Shown here: piece by piece, positions 18,084 through 27,564 of the stretch
Layout of the letters: every line of letters starts with the position of its first letter
Position numbering within the stretch: the stretch's first letter is position 1
From: Sporosarcina sp. FSL K6-3457
GTDB lineage: Bacteria > Bacillota > Bacilli > Bacillales_A > Planococcaceae
NCBI RefSeq assembly: GCF_038007285.1
Contig: NZ_JBBOWX010000001.1
Span: forward strand, 372,001-436,000
DNA: 64,000 bases
Reading direction: 5' to 3'
The notes under the pieces: generated by a model
What the model was told of the DNA's origin: nothing
Database searches by the model: none
Seen by the model: the letters and a program-made list of their open reading frames with translations, nothing else
Program-made: the position numbers and the translations under genes

Positions 18084-18995
18084 ATGGCGTTGCTTTTATT
18101 TGATTTTGGGGGTTCTTCAGTAAAGTATGGCGTTTGGGATAATGACGATATACTAGAGAAAGAATCATTTGTGACACCGACTACATGGGAGTCCATGAAA
18201 GCATCTTTATTAAAGATAAAAAAAGAGAAGGCTGCTACATATAACATTGAGGGAATTGCCATAAGTTCTCCGGGTGCGGTGAATCAGGTAGCTGGTATAA
18301 TTGAAGGAGCAAGTGCGATTCCTTATATCCATCATTTTCCGATAGTCGAGGAGCTCGAGGAACTATTCGGGTGCCCTGTATCGATTGAAAATGATGCGAA
18401 TTGTGCAGCGCTAGCCGAGTTTTGGAAAGGAGCTGCAAAGGGACTTAAGAATGTAATCTTTGTAGTTGTTGGTTCTGGAATAGGTGGTGCTGTAATCATA
18501 GATGGGAAAATCCAATATGGTAAGCATTTATCTGCTGGAGAATTTGGGTATATGCTCCTAACAGATCAGCATACATTTAGTGATTTAGGGACGGCTGTCA
18601 ATATGGCGAAGCGTTATACTAAGCGTAAAAACCTTGAGGAAAATGCAGTGAGTGGTAAGGAGGTGTTTGAATTAGCCGAGCAAGGGGACGCTATTGCACA
18701 AAATGAAGTGGATACATTTTATCGTTATTTAGCACAGGGAATTTATAATTTACAGTATAGTTTTGATCCGGAAAAAATAATTATTGGCGGTGGAGTTTCG
18801 AGTAAGAGTGATTTAATACCACAGTTAACGGTCAACTTAGAGCGAATAGCTAGACAGGTAGAAACTGCTCTTTTTGGTCCTGAAAATTCCCTTCATATTC
18901 CGGAAATTACCCTTTGTGAATTTAAAAATGATGCAAATCTTATCGGGGCAGTTTATAATTTCGAAACGAATAGGGGTCATCAAAGTCATAATTAA
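18084..18995 (+). CDS. ROK-family sugar kinase
   Basis: A 303-residue ROK protein with N-terminal phosphate loop LLLFDFGGSSVKYG, IENDANCAALAE (catalytic Asp region), GSGIGGAVIIDG and the C-terminal IIIGGGVS. The CXCGXXGC zinc motif found in many ROK proteins is missing, as in the beta-glucoside kinase (BglK) branch, so phosphorylation of a disaccharide beta-glycoside is my preferred reading; glucokinase is the alternative. AAAGGAGG precedes ATG 18084. Confidence 0.88.
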   Translation: MALLLFDFGGSSVKYGVWDNDDILEKESFVTPTTWESMKASLLKIKKEKAATYNIEGIAISSPGAVNQVAGIIEGASAIPYIHHFPIVEELEELFGCPVSIENDANCAALAEFWKGAAKGLKNVIFVVVGSGIGGAVIIDGKIQYGKHLSAGEFGYMLLTDQHTFSDLGTAVNMAKRYTKRKNLEENAVSGKEVFELAEQGDAIAQNEVDTFYRYLAQGIYNLQYSFDPEKIIIGGGVSSKSDLIPQLTVNLERIARQVETALFGPENSLHIPEITLCEFKNDANLIGAVYNFETNRGHQSHN

Positions 18996-19107
18996 GGACT
19001 TTCCTATTTTTCAAAAACATAACCTCATTATATTATAGGGGTGTAGTCTTTTTGGAGACGACTCTTTTATAAGATAGCTCAAGAATATAAATTAGGTGGT
19101 TTTTGAT

Positions 19108-19821
19108 ATGGTCAAATATGAAGCAATTTCAAATGAGATGAGAAAGAGAATCCAATCGGAGTATTACTCTAGTGATCAACCTATACCAGTTGAGCAAAGT
19201 CTTGCAAATGAGTTTGGTTGTAGTAGGGTTACGATGAAAAAGGCTTTAGATATTTTAGTAATGGAAGGTTTGCTCTATCGAAAACGTGGGCATGGCACAT
19301 TTATCATACAATCCTCAATAGATGATAGTACTGTAAATGTGATAAGTGAAGAAAGTTTAGGATTATCGAATACTATTAAAGATCAAGAGGTTACAAGTAA
19401 GGTGATTACATTTGCCATTCAATTTCCTTCGAAAGAGGTAGCTAGACATCTCCGTATTGATATGGATACACCTGTCTATCATATTATTCGTTTACGTATT
19501 GTGGCGAATGAACCTTATGTTATTGAAGAAACTTATATGCCGTCAAATTTAATTCCGGGCATTAATGACCAAGTTTTACATTCATCCATCTATGATCATA
19601 TACAGCATAAGCTGGAATTGAAAATGGGTGGGGCACACCGAAAAATAAGAGCCTGTAAGTCGGAGAAATTAGATTGGGAACACTTAGACTGCAAGCAAGA
19701 TGATCCGATATTAGAAGTAGAACAAACAGGTTTTTTAATTACGGGAATTCCATTTGAATACTCCTTTTCAAGGCATCGATATGATAAATTTGTATTTACA
19801 TCAGTAATGGTGAATAGATAA
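19108..19821 (+). CDS. GntR-family regulator with UTRA domain (HutC subfamily)
   Basis: A 237-residue regulator with an N-terminal winged helix (about residues 1-70, EFGCSRVTMKKALDILVMEGLLYRKRGHGTFI) and a C-terminal UTRA effector domain (about 85-237, VYHIIRLRIVANEPYVIEETYMP). UTRA domains bind sugar phosphates or similar small molecules. It closes the carbohydrate cluster and most likely controls it through the GTATATAC operator at 13340. ATG 19108 follows AGGTGG by eight bases and is preferred over the overlapping GTG 19096. Confidence 0.92.
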   Translation: MVKYEAISNEMRKRIQSEYYSSDQPIPVEQSLANEFGCSRVTMKKALDILVMEGLLYRKRGHGTFIIQSSIDDSTVNVISEESLGLSNTIKDQEVTSKVITFAIQFPSKEVARHLRIDMDTPVYHIIRLRIVANEPYVIEETYMPSNLIPGINDQVLHSSIYDHIQHKLELKMGGAHRKIRACKSEKLDWEHLDCKQDDPILEVEQTGFLITGIPFEYSFSRHRYDKFVFTSVMVNR

Positions 19822-19898
19822 GAGTGTGCTCATTTATGGCAAGAAACTTTGAAGAAGCAATTGCAAGTTACTGAAGAAGAATAAAATAATGACTAAAC

Positions 19899-19938
19899 AA
19901 CCCCCTCCACAATTTTCGTGAAAGTGGAGGGGGTTACT
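19899..19938. terminator. Convergent terminator
   Basis: A 12-bp GC-rich stem (arms 19899-19910 and 19924-19935, ACCCCCTCCAC and complement) serves the GntR gene on the plus strand and the methyltransferase gene on the minus strand. Confidence 0.85.
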
Positions 19939-19939
19939 T

Positions 19940-21103
19940 TTATTTCAATAAATCGCCCAATTCCTTCTCCAAAAACGGCTCTGCATTCAGCAAGTTTTTG
20001 AATGAAGTGTAGCGTGTAAAGTCATCAGCTGATGGCTGGCGACCCGTAAGGTAGGCGCGTATTAAGACATTCTTCGGTGTATGTTCCATGTCGATGAACT
20101 CCAGTAGTTGCGCTTCGTAGCCGACGAGTGATAAGAGCTCGGCACGGATAGAGTCGGTAGCGAGTGCAGCAAAGCGTTCTTTGATGAGTCCGTGCTGGAG
20201 CATGATATCGAGCGCTGGGGAATTGATTTGGGAGAATAGTTCATGCTGACAGCAAGGAACACTCAAGATGACTTTTGCTCCCCATTTCACTGCCCGAGCA
20301 AGTGCCATATCTGTCGCGACGTCACATGCATGTAGCGTGACGACCATATCGACAGACGTTTCGCCGTTGTAGTCGTTAATGTCACCGACAAGAAACTCCA
20401 AATCATCGTAGCCAAGATCTTGCGCAATGATGCTACACTCCTCAATGACTTCTTTCTTCAAATCAAGCCCAGTCACCTTAATATCGAGTCCTTTTTCGAT
20501 ACGTAAGTAATGATACAGTGCGAACGTCAAATACGATTTCCCAGAGCCAAAGTCGAGAATACGCACAGTACGGTCCTTTGGCAAATGGGCAAGTGAGTCG
20601 TCAATGAATTCAACGAAGCGATTAATTTGCCTAAACTTGTCATGTTTTTGCTTTTTCACTTTACCGTCAGGTGTTTGAACACCAAGGCGCACAAGAAATG
20701 GATATGGCGTGTTTTCGTCCAATAAATAATTTTTCTTCCGGTTGTGGGAAAGGTCAGCCACTTTCCCGGAGTTTACCTTGTCAGATTTCCACATCACCTT
20801 GAACTTTTTGGATAGCTGGACATGAATCTTTTCGCCTGAAAACTCGGCGTGAAGCTGTTTGAAGCGTTCAAGCAATTGCTGTAGATGCTCCCGCAAGTTA
20901 GTGGGTGTGACGTTGTCATGCTTTAAAATGCGTTCATACTGATATTCAAATTGGATGTGCAACTGTCCTTTTATCTCCACAGGCTTCACTTTCACCCGTT
21001 TCAATTCATCTGTCTTTGTTCGGGGCTGACTGATGGTTGCGTTAATGAATGCTCCAGCTGTTATCCGACGTGTGAGTTCCTCTAGTAATTCTTCAAATTG
21101 CAT
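19940..21103 (-). CDS. SAM-dependent methyltransferase (Methyltransf_32-like)
   Basis: A 387-residue protein with a C-terminal Rossmann methyltransferase domain: SAM-binding motif ILDFGSGKSYLTFALYHYL (about residues 184-202), then VTGLDLK, VTLHACDVATD and SVPCCQHEL. The LHACD motif and preserved cysteines resemble the Methyltransf_32 family related to eukaryotic METTL25; the N-terminal 150 residues are lineage-specific. The substrate is not known; an RNA or protein target is possible. It lies 11 bases downstream of the nitroreductase and is probably cotranscribed. Confidence 0.82.
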   Translation of the reverse strand: MQFEELLEELTRRITAGAFINATISQPRTKTDELKRVKVKPVEIKGQLHIQFEYQYERILKHDNVTPTNLREHLQQLLERFKQLHAEFSGEKIHVQLSKKFKVMWKSDKVNSGKVADLSHNRKKNYLLDENTPYPFLVRLGVQTPDGKVKKQKHDKFRQINRFVEFIDDSLAHLPKDRTVRILDFGSGKSYLTFALYHYLRIEKGLDIKVTGLDLKKEVIEECSIIAQDLGYDDLEFLVGDINDYNGETSVDMVVTLHACDVATDMALARAVKWGAKVILSVPCCQHELFSQINSPALDIMLQHGLIKERFAALATDSIRAELLSLVGYEAQLLEFIDMEHTPKNVLIRAYLTGRQPSADDFTRYTSFKNLLNAEPFLEKELGDLLK

Positions 21104-21114
21104 GCTAATCTCTC

Positions 21115-21846
21115 CTAGTTAAATTCAAATCCTTGCTTATCCAAAAATGCTTTCATATGTGTTCTTTTCGGTGAGCCCAAAAACGTTGCCATGGCGTCAG
21201 ACCAGACGGCGTCTTTTCGGTTTGATCCGCGGCTTAAATAATAGTCATTCATGACCTCATCATAAATTGGAATGATGTCTTCGTATTTACTGGCATCATA
21301 GCTGTTTTCATGAATGATTGCTTCTACCGGCAATCTCGGCTTCACTTCATTGGACTCGTCTGGTACACCTATTGTCATCGCAAACATTGGTGCAACACCT
21401 GTGGGCAGATTGAATAGCATACTGATTTCTTCGGGTGCATTACGGACACCACCGATATAGCAAATACCGTATCCTTTTGATTCTGCCGCAATCGCGACAT
21501 TTTGGGCGAATAAGGAAACATCTGTCACACCGACAAGTAGGCTTTCTGCATGTGAAAAGTCGATGTCTTTCCCAAGTAAATTCGCGGCTTGTTGAATGCG
21601 ATGAAAATCCATACAGAAAACAAGTACAGCACCTGCCGATAAAATTTGTTGTGGATTTTTCGCGAGTTCGGCTAGCTTCGCCCGTTTGTCAGTGTCTGTC
21701 ACATGGATGACGGAGTAAGCCTGTACAAAATTAGAGCTTGCGGCATGCTGTCCTGCACGAATAAGTTCGACTACATGTTCTTTAGATAGTGGACTGTCTT
21801 TATATTTTCGCACGGATGCGTGTGCAGTTAATAATTCGATGACCAT
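21115..21846 (-). CDS. Oxygen-insensitive NAD(P)H nitroreductase (NfrA/NfsA type)
   Basis: A 243-residue flavin reductase. It shows the N-terminal HASVRKYKDSPLS, AASSNFVQAYSVIHV (FMN-binding), AIAAESKGYGICYIGGVRN and VGVPDESNEVKPRLP motifs of the NfsA/NfrA group, FMN enzymes that reduce nitroaromatics, quinones or flavins with NADPH. GGAGGGA precedes ATG 21846. A divergent glutamate-synthase-like gene starts 90 bases away, so the two share a promoter region. Confidence 0.92.
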   Translation of the reverse strand: MVIELLTAHASVRKYKDSPLSKEHVVELIRAGQHAASSNFVQAYSVIHVTDTDKRAKLAELAKNPQQILSAGAVLVFCMDFHRIQQAANLLGKDIDFSHAESLLVGVTDVSLFAQNVAIAAESKGYGICYIGGVRNAPEEISMLFNLPTGVAPMFAMTIGVPDESNEVKPRLPVEAIIHENSYDASKYEDIIPIYDEVMNDYYLSRGSNRKDAVWSDAMATFLGSPKRTHMKAFLDKQGFEFN

Positions 21847-21935
21847 GGAATCCCTCCAAAAAATTTCTATAGAATAAGATTAACAGACTTCATTAGTGGT
21901 AAACACCTATTAACGCTTGGAAAAGGGGTGGGGAT

Positions 21936-23495
21936 ATGTTTTGGATAGAAAGTATTTCGATTACGGCGGCATTGCTCATTTTATTTCTAGTTGTACTACC
22001 GATTACGATCGGTGTATTTCTTTATTTTTATGATAGAAGGCAAAGGCAACACGCCATTTTACGGAATTATCCGATTTTAGGACGGATGCGTTATATGTTG
22101 GAGAAGACGGGACCGGAGTTACGGCAATACTTATTTGATGATGATAATGATGGGGAACCGTTTAACCGTGAAGAATATTTGCATATGGTGATGCCTGGGA
22201 AATATTTGAATAGTGTTATTGGTTTTGGCTCGAAGCGCGACTTTAATGAGGCAGGCTATTTTATTCGCAATGCGATGTTCACGAAACAGAATGAGGAAAT
22301 GCGTGTAGATAATGATGGACTTGTGGATACGATGCGCTATGTGGTTGATGGTGATTATTTGTTTTCACGGAAAGAGCATCGTGAAGAGTTACCGGCGTTG
22401 CCATGGCTGTTGCCGGAAGAGGACGCGATTATTATCGGACCGAATTGTCAGCAGCCTTTCCATGTGCGCAGTATGCTTGGGCAATCTGCGATGAGTTACG
22501 GAGCACTCGGTGAAAATGCGATTAGTGCTTTGTCGAAAGGGATAGGCATGGCGAAAGGTGCCTGGATGAATACAGGGGAAGGCGGCCTTTCGCAACATCA
22601 CTTAGCAGGTGGAGCAGATATCATTGCACAAATTGGCTCAGGATTGTTTGGATTCCGAACGGAGGATGGCGAATTCAGTTGGGAGAGGCTACGTGAAAAA
22701 GCCGAAATTCCACAGGTTAAAGCATTTGAAATTAAGCTGGCGCAAGGGGCGAAAATGCGTGGTGGGCACGTCGAAGGAGCGAAAGTGACGGAGGAAATTG
22801 CAGCAATTCGTAATGTTGTACCTTTTACGACCATCAACAGTCCAAATCGTTTTCACCAGTTCGATGATTATCCAACCTTATTTGATTTTATCGATAAAAT
22901 TCGGTTGCATTCTGGTAAGCCAGTTGGTATGAAGGTCGTCATTGGTAGTAAGCAGGATGCTGAAGAACTGGCGTCTTTCATGCATGAAACAGGTATGGGG
23001 CCGGATTTCATCTCATTAGATGGTGGGGAGGGTGGTTCGGGGGCGACGTATCAGGATTTAGCGGATAGTGTTGGTTTACCGCTTCGGTCATCGCTTATTC
23101 TCCTTGATGATGCCTTAAAGAAATTTGGAGTGCGCGATAGTGTGAAAATTATTGCGTCAGGTAAGATTACAACACCTGATCGTGCAGCAATCGCTCTATC
23201 GATGGGGGCGGATCTTGTTCAGATTGCCCGTGGCTTTATGATATCAGTCGGTTGCATTATGGCGCATAAATGCCATACGAATGAATGTCCAACGGGTGTT
23301 GCGACGACAGATAAAAAACTACAACAAGCACTTGTTGTAGAAGAGAAGAAATATCGTGTGACCAATTACATTTTGACAATGAGAGAAGGATTGTTTCGGA
23401 TTGCGGCAGCCGCCGGTCTTGATTCACCGACAAAGTTCGGCCGTCAGCATGTCGTTTACAAGGATGCACGTGGAAGAACATTCCCTGTAGAATAG
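21936..23495 (+). CDS. FMN-binding glutamate-synthase-family protein (YerD-like)
   Basis: A 519-residue protein with an N-terminal hydrophobic segment (about residues 7-30), then the FMN/central barrel domain of the glutamate synthase large subunit. It shows QSAMSYGALGENAISALSKG, GEGGLSQHHLAGGADIIAQIGSG, ISLDGGEGGSGATY and the Fe-S-cluster-like CIMAHKCHTNECPTGVATTD. The glutaminase domain is absent. Same architecture as B. subtilis YerD; the real substrate is not established. An AGGGGTGGGG site precedes ATG 21936. Confidence 0.9.
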   Translation: MFWIESISITAALLILFLVVLPITIGVFLYFYDRRQRQHAILRNYPILGRMRYMLEKTGPELRQYLFDDDNDGEPFNREEYLHMVMPGKYLNSVIGFGSKRDFNEAGYFIRNAMFTKQNEEMRVDNDGLVDTMRYVVDGDYLFSRKEHREELPALPWLLPEEDAIIIGPNCQQPFHVRSMLGQSAMSYGALGENAISALSKGIGMAKGAWMNTGEGGLSQHHLAGGADIIAQIGSGLFGFRTEDGEFSWERLREKAEIPQVKAFEIKLAQGAKMRGGHVEGAKVTEEIAAIRNVVPFTTINSPNRFHQFDDYPTLFDFIDKIRLHSGKPVGMKVVIGSKQDAEELASFMHETGMGPDFISLDGGEGGSGATYQDLADSVGLPLRSSLILLDDALKKFGVRDSVKIIASGKITTPDRAAIALSMGADLVQIARGFMISVGCIMAHKCHTNECPTGVATTDKKLQQALVVEEKKYRVTNYILTMREGLFRIAAAAGLDSPTKFGRQHVVYKDARGRTFPVE

Positions 23496-23517
23496 ACAAT
23501 TTGTAATTCGTTCAACA

Positions 23518-23562
23518 AGAAAAAGCGTATTCCTTGCCAACCTCAAGAAATGCGCTTTTTCT
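23518..23562 (+). terminator. Intrinsic terminator after the yerD-like gene
   Basis: Arms AGAAAAAGCGTATT.. and ..AAATGCGCTTTTTCT pair over about 14 bp with an inner CTTG/CAAG stem, ending in TTTTTCT. Confidence 0.8.
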
Positions 23563-23882
23563 ATATGAAGTGGGAGTTATTCTGGTGGCTGTTCTACGAT
23601 GCTAGATGCCGGATGCTGTCACCTTATCATCACGATTCCCGAAAAAACGAATGTTAAACCTAAATACAAATATTCAAGTTCATATGAAAAATGGTATCAC
23701 CAGTTCTTAAAAATATATATGTGTCGAAAGGGGATTATTTCCCGGGGAATTTCTCGGAAATAAAATAATCCTGTCGTTCTTTGTTTGGTAAATATTGTTT
23801 TAGGATGAAATTGAAAATAACTATCTTAAAGTTCTCAAAGAAATGGTATGATGAAGATAACTTTTGAAAGGGGGATTTATAA
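23563..23882 (+). promoter_or_regulatory. Upstream region of putP with inverted repeat and extended -10
   Basis: No gene is visible. GGATTATTTCC (about 23733) and its partner GGAAATAAAATAATCC (about 23757) form an inverted repeat that may be an operator. TGGTATGAT at 23844-23852 is an extended -10, about 30 bases before the putP start. The part near 23580-23640 resembles degenerate dispersed repeat sequence. Confidence 0.5.
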
Positions 23883-25367
23883 TTGTCAAATGAAATGTAT
23901 CAATTAGCTTCTATCATATTGTACATGGGGGCAATGATTTTTATCGGCTGGTATGCTTTTAAGCGGACGTCTAATCTGACGGATTATATGCTTGGTGGGC
24001 GAGCGCTCGGGCCAGCTGTAACCGCTCTCAGTGCAGGTGCTGCCGATATGTCGGGCTGGTTGTTGATGGGATTGCCAGGTGCAATCTATCTCAATGGATT
24101 GGTCGAAGCTTGGATTGCTATCGGGTTAACAATCGGTGCATACTTGAACTGGGTGTTTGTTGCACCACGCCTTCGTGTCTACACACAAGTATCAAGTGAT
24201 TCGATTACGATACCAAGTTATTTGGAAAGTCGATTAAAGGATAACTCACGTCTGTTACGGATTGCTTCTGGAATTATCATTCTTATTTTCTTTACGTTTT
24301 ATGTATCATCAGGAATGGTTGCGGGCGGGAAGTTTTTCCTTAGCTCATTTGGTCTAAATTATCACGCAGGTCTGTTGATTGTCGCTGGAGTCGTTATCTT
24401 CTATACATTATTTGGTGGTTTTTTAGCGGTCAGTTATACAGATGTTGTGCAAGGAATTATTATGTTTTTTGCTCTTCTTCTCGTACCGATTGTAGGCGTT
24501 TTCATTACAGGTGGATTTGGGGAAACAGCGGCGAGTATTCGGGCTGTCGATCCACAGCTGTTGAATTTTGTTTCAGGTGCTTCATTCCTCGGTATATTGT
24601 CGGCAGTTGCTTGGGGGCTAGGTTATTTTGGTCAGCCGCATATCATCGTCCGCTTCATGGCAATTAGCTCACATAAAGAAGCGAAAAAAGCTCGACGTAT
24701 CGGAATTGGCTGGATGTTTTTAAGTTTATTCGGTGCAGTTGCGACGGCGCTTGTAGGGATTGCTTACTACCAGCAAAATACGAATGCAACACTGGTAGAT
24801 AATGAAACGGTATTTATCGTTCTTGGACAAATTATTTTCCATCCATTTATTGCCGGTATTATGCTTGCAGCTGTTCTTGCAGCGGTTATGAGTACGATAT
24901 CTTCACAACTAATTGTATCGTCTTCCGCACTTGTTGAAGACTTATACAAAACGTTTATGAAGAAAGATGCGACAGATAAGCATTATGTTTTTTTAGGAAG
25001 AATGTCGGTGTTGGCAGTATCGCTAATTGCTATTGTTCTTGCTTGGCCGAACAATGAATCCATTTTGAGCATCGTATCGTTTGCATGGGCAGGATTTGGT
25101 GCTTCATTCGGTCCAATTATTTTGCTATCTCTTTACTGGCGTAAGCTGACAACAAAGGGTGCGCTATGGGGTATGATTACGGGTGCTGTTACAGTTATGA
25201 TTTGGGGAAATATCGATGTATTGAAAGATAACCTTTATGAAATCATTCCTGGCTTCCTTCTTTGTCTAGCTGTTGCAGTTGTTGTGAGTAATGCTACTTA
25301 TAAGAAAAATAATGAGATTGACAAAGAGTTTGATGCAGCATTGAAAATTCTTGGTGAGGATAAATAA
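23883..25367 (+). CDS. putP: Sodium/proline symporter (PutP/OpuE type)
   Basis: A 494-residue SSS-family transporter with about 13 membrane segments. It shows MYQLASIILYMGAMIFIGWYA, LGGRALGPAVTALSAGAADMSGWLLMGLPGA (Na+-binding region), YTLFGGFLAVSYTDVVQG and VMSTISSQLIVSSSALVEDLY. It imports proline with sodium, for catabolism or osmoprotection; OpuE is an equally close relative in B. subtilis and no put enzymes are nearby. TTG 23883 lies eight bases after GAAAGGGGG and is preferred over ATG 23895. Confidence 0.93.
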   Translation: MSNEMYQLASIILYMGAMIFIGWYAFKRTSNLTDYMLGGRALGPAVTALSAGAADMSGWLLMGLPGAIYLNGLVEAWIAIGLTIGAYLNWVFVAPRLRVYTQVSSDSITIPSYLESRLKDNSRLLRIASGIIILIFFTFYVSSGMVAGGKFFLSSFGLNYHAGLLIVAGVVIFYTLFGGFLAVSYTDVVQGIIMFFALLLVPIVGVFITGGFGETAASIRAVDPQLLNFVSGASFLGILSAVAWGLGYFGQPHIIVRFMAISSHKEAKKARRIGIGWMFLSLFGAVATALVGIAYYQQNTNATLVDNETVFIVLGQIIFHPFIAGIMLAAVLAAVMSTISSQLIVSSSALVEDLYKTFMKKDATDKHYVFLGRMSVLAVSLIAIVLAWPNNESILSIVSFAWAGFGASFGPIILLSLYWRKLTTKGALWGMITGAVTVMIWGNIDVLKDNLYEIIPGFLLCLAVAVVVSNATYKKNNEIDKEFDAALKILGEDK

Positions 25368-25370
25368 GAT

Positions 25371-25402
25371 AGAAAGCCTGTGGTGTATACTGCAGGCTTT
25401 TC
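25371..25402 (+). terminator. Intrinsic terminator after putP
   Basis: AGAAAGCCTG and CAGGCTTTTCT pair around a 12-base loop immediately after the stop codon. Confidence 0.75.
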
Positions 25403-25429
25403 TGCTACTTAGAAAGAGGGTTTATGTTT

Positions 25430-26113
25430 ATGAAACTGGATCACGTTGTTTATTTCACAAATCGAACACCAGATGAGTGGGTTGCGGAACAACAGTCTGC
25501 TGTTGTGGGTGGTCGCCATGAGCAATGGGGAACGCATAATGCGTTGATGTATGTAAAAAATGCTTATATCGAATGGTTGTCGGTAGAAAGGCAGGACATC
25601 GCAGAGCAAGTAGACCATCCATTGCCGAGGTTATTGCTGCACGACTTAAAGGAGGGTGAAGGCTGGGGCACAGTTTGTCTATCTGTCGAGGATATCGAGC
25701 AATTTAATGAGGAAATTAACAATAAAGGATTCAGCACGTCTGGTGTACTTTCTGCACAACGAAGAACCGCTACGGGTCAATTGCGAAAGTGGAAAATGCT
25801 ATTTGTCGATCAACCCGTATCAAATGAATTGCCGTATCCATTTTTTATCGAGTGGGAGGATGCGGAGGATATTCGTTTTGCCAAGCTGCGTGAAGAGGGT
25901 GCGATTACGTCGGCTAATGAACAGCTGGAAATTACGGAGTGTGTCTTCAGTGTTGAGGATCCGCTGAGGGAGACGGCGGAGTGGGCGATTTTATTGTCAC
26001 AAAAAGTGGGTGACGCCGATGATATTGCCTTGTCAAATGTCTTGTTGAAGTTTGTGGAACATGAAGGTGGGAAGGATAGATTGACGGATGTTGTCATTGG
26101 GCAGGCTAACTAG
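25430..26113 (+). CDS. VOC-family (glyoxalase-like domain) protein
   Basis: A 227-residue protein beginning MKLDHVVYFTNRTPDEW and containing YIEWLSVE and FFIEWED phrases typical of the Glyoxalase_3/VOC-like family of Bacillales. The full length suggests paired beta-alpha-beta modules. Substrate unknown. ATG 25430 is chosen over ATG 25424 because it lies about nine bases from GAGGG; 25424 would be only three. It precedes hflX by about 80 bases. Confidence 0.8.
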   Translation: MKLDHVVYFTNRTPDEWVAEQQSAVVGGRHEQWGTHNALMYVKNAYIEWLSVERQDIAEQVDHPLPRLLLHDLKEGEGWGTVCLSVEDIEQFNEEINNKGFSTSGVLSAQRRTATGQLRKWKMLFVDQPVSNELPYPFFIEWEDAEDIRFAKLREEGAITSANEQLEITECVFSVEDPLRETAEWAILLSQKVGDADDIALSNVLLKFVEHEGGKDRLTDVVIGQAN

Positions 26114-26196
26114 CACAGAAACCGCCCTAATTGGTGCGTGAATCTACATATGGTAAGATAAATAGACCTATGGTAAGGCTAGAGAGGAGTCGTTGG

Positions 26197-27468
26197 ATGG
26201 AAGTGTTAGTGGAACGTGCGGTGCTTGTCGGTGTGCATGAACAAAAAGATGAGCATTTCGCCTATGCGATGGAGGAATTGAAAAATCTGGCGGAAGCGAT
26301 TGCTGTTGAGGTGGTTGGTGAAGTGACGCAAAACTTAGAACGTCGCCATCCATCTCATTATGTTGGCAAAGGAAAAATTGATGAAATCCGTCATTTTTAT
26401 GAAGAATTAGATGCCAATCTTGTGATTTTCAATGATGAACTGTCGCCATCACAAATTCGGAATATGGAGCAGGAGCTGCAGTGTAAGGTCATTGACCGGA
26501 CGATGCTGATTTTGGATATTTTCGCACGACGCGCCAGAACGAGTGAGTCTCGGATGCAGGTTGAATTGGCGCAGTTACAGTACATGTTGCCACGCCTTGT
26601 TGGTTTGCGTGCTTCACTTGGGCGGCAAGGCGGTGGGACAAGCGGTGGACTCCAGAACAAAGGTGCTGGGGAAACGAAGCTTGAGCTGGACCGTCGGAAA
26701 ATTGAAGACCAGATTGCCAAATTGCGCCGCGATTTAGATCATGTGAAGGATCAGCGTGATACACAGCGTAAGCAACGTAAAAAAAGTGGCACACCTGTCG
26801 TGTCGATTGTAGGCTATACGAATGCGGGCAAGTCGACGCTGATGAACAAACTGCTGATGAAGATGGATGCTGAAAATGCAAAGCAGGTATACGAAGAGGA
26901 TATGTTGTTTGCCACATTGGATACGTCTGTCCGCAATGTAAAGTTGATTGATAATAAACAATTTATCTTAACAGATACGGTTGGATTTGTATCTAGGCTT
27001 CCGACTCATCTCGTTAAAGCATTCCGCTCGACGCTAGAAGAAGCGCGTGATGCGGACCTCCTTCTCCATGTTGTGGACGTGTCGAATACAGAGCATGGCT
27101 ATATGATGGAAGTGACGAATGAGACTTTGCAGGCAGTCGGCGTGGAGAATGTTGAGACATTGAAAGTATATAATAAGGCGGATCTTGCGAGTATTCGCTA
27201 TCCAGAAGTGAACGACGACAGCGTTTGGCTTTCGGCTAAGGAAGGACAAGGGTTAGATGAGCTTGTCGAATTAATAAAGAAAAAGATTTTTGGTCAGTAT
27301 AGCACGTGCAAACTGCTCATTCCGTTTGACCGCGGTGATATTGTGTCTTATTTGAATGATAAAGCGAATGTGAAGAGTACGGAGTACGAGGAAGATGGCA
27401 CGCTGATGACGGTGGAAATGGATAGTTCTGAGCAGAAGAAGTTTGAGGAGTTTATCGTCAGTCATTAA
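26197..27468 (+). CDS. hflX: Ribosome-associated GTPase HflX
   Basis: A 423-residue GTPase with the N-terminal HflX domain (VGKGKIDEIRHFYEE.., FARRARTSESRMQVELAQLQYMLPRL), a glycine-rich linker (GRQGGGTSGGLQNKGAGETKLELDRR) and a G domain with P-loop GYTNAGKST, DTVGF, and NKAD. HflX rescues stalled ribosomes under stress by splitting them. ATG 26197 follows GAGGAG by seven bases, and the length then fits the B. subtilis protein; the longer reading frame upstream is not conserved-looking. Confidence 0.96.
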   Translation: MEVLVERAVLVGVHEQKDEHFAYAMEELKNLAEAIAVEVVGEVTQNLERRHPSHYVGKGKIDEIRHFYEELDANLVIFNDELSPSQIRNMEQELQCKVIDRTMLILDIFARRARTSESRMQVELAQLQYMLPRLVGLRASLGRQGGGTSGGLQNKGAGETKLELDRRKIEDQIAKLRRDLDHVKDQRDTQRKQRKKSGTPVVSIVGYTNAGKSTLMNKLLMKMDAENAKQVYEEDMLFATLDTSVRNVKLIDNKQFILTDTVGFVSRLPTHLVKAFRSTLEEARDADLLLHVVDVSNTEHGYMMEVTNETLQAVGVENVETLKVYNKADLASIRYPEVNDDSVWLSAKEGQGLDELVELIKKKIFGQYSTCKLLIPFDRGDIVSYLNDKANVKSTEYEEDGTLMTVEMDSSEQKKFEEFIVSH

Positions 27469-27511
27469 AAAACAGCACCGCATGACAATAACTGTCATGC
27501 GGTGCTGTTTT
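27469..27511. terminator. Bidirectional terminator (hflX / ABC exporter)
   Basis: A 19-bp perfect stem (arms 27469-27487 and 27493-27511, loop ATAAC) starts right after the hflX stop and carries A4/T4 flanks for both directions. Confidence 0.9.
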
Positions 27512-27564
27512 CTATATAAGAGAAAGGGGGTGGGATGTTACTAGTATAGCCACATTCCCAGGAG

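Noticed and set aside
19855..19900. Short peptide frame between the GntR gene and its terminator
   Set aside because: Only a dozen codons, without a ribosome-binding site; too little to support a gene or remnant.
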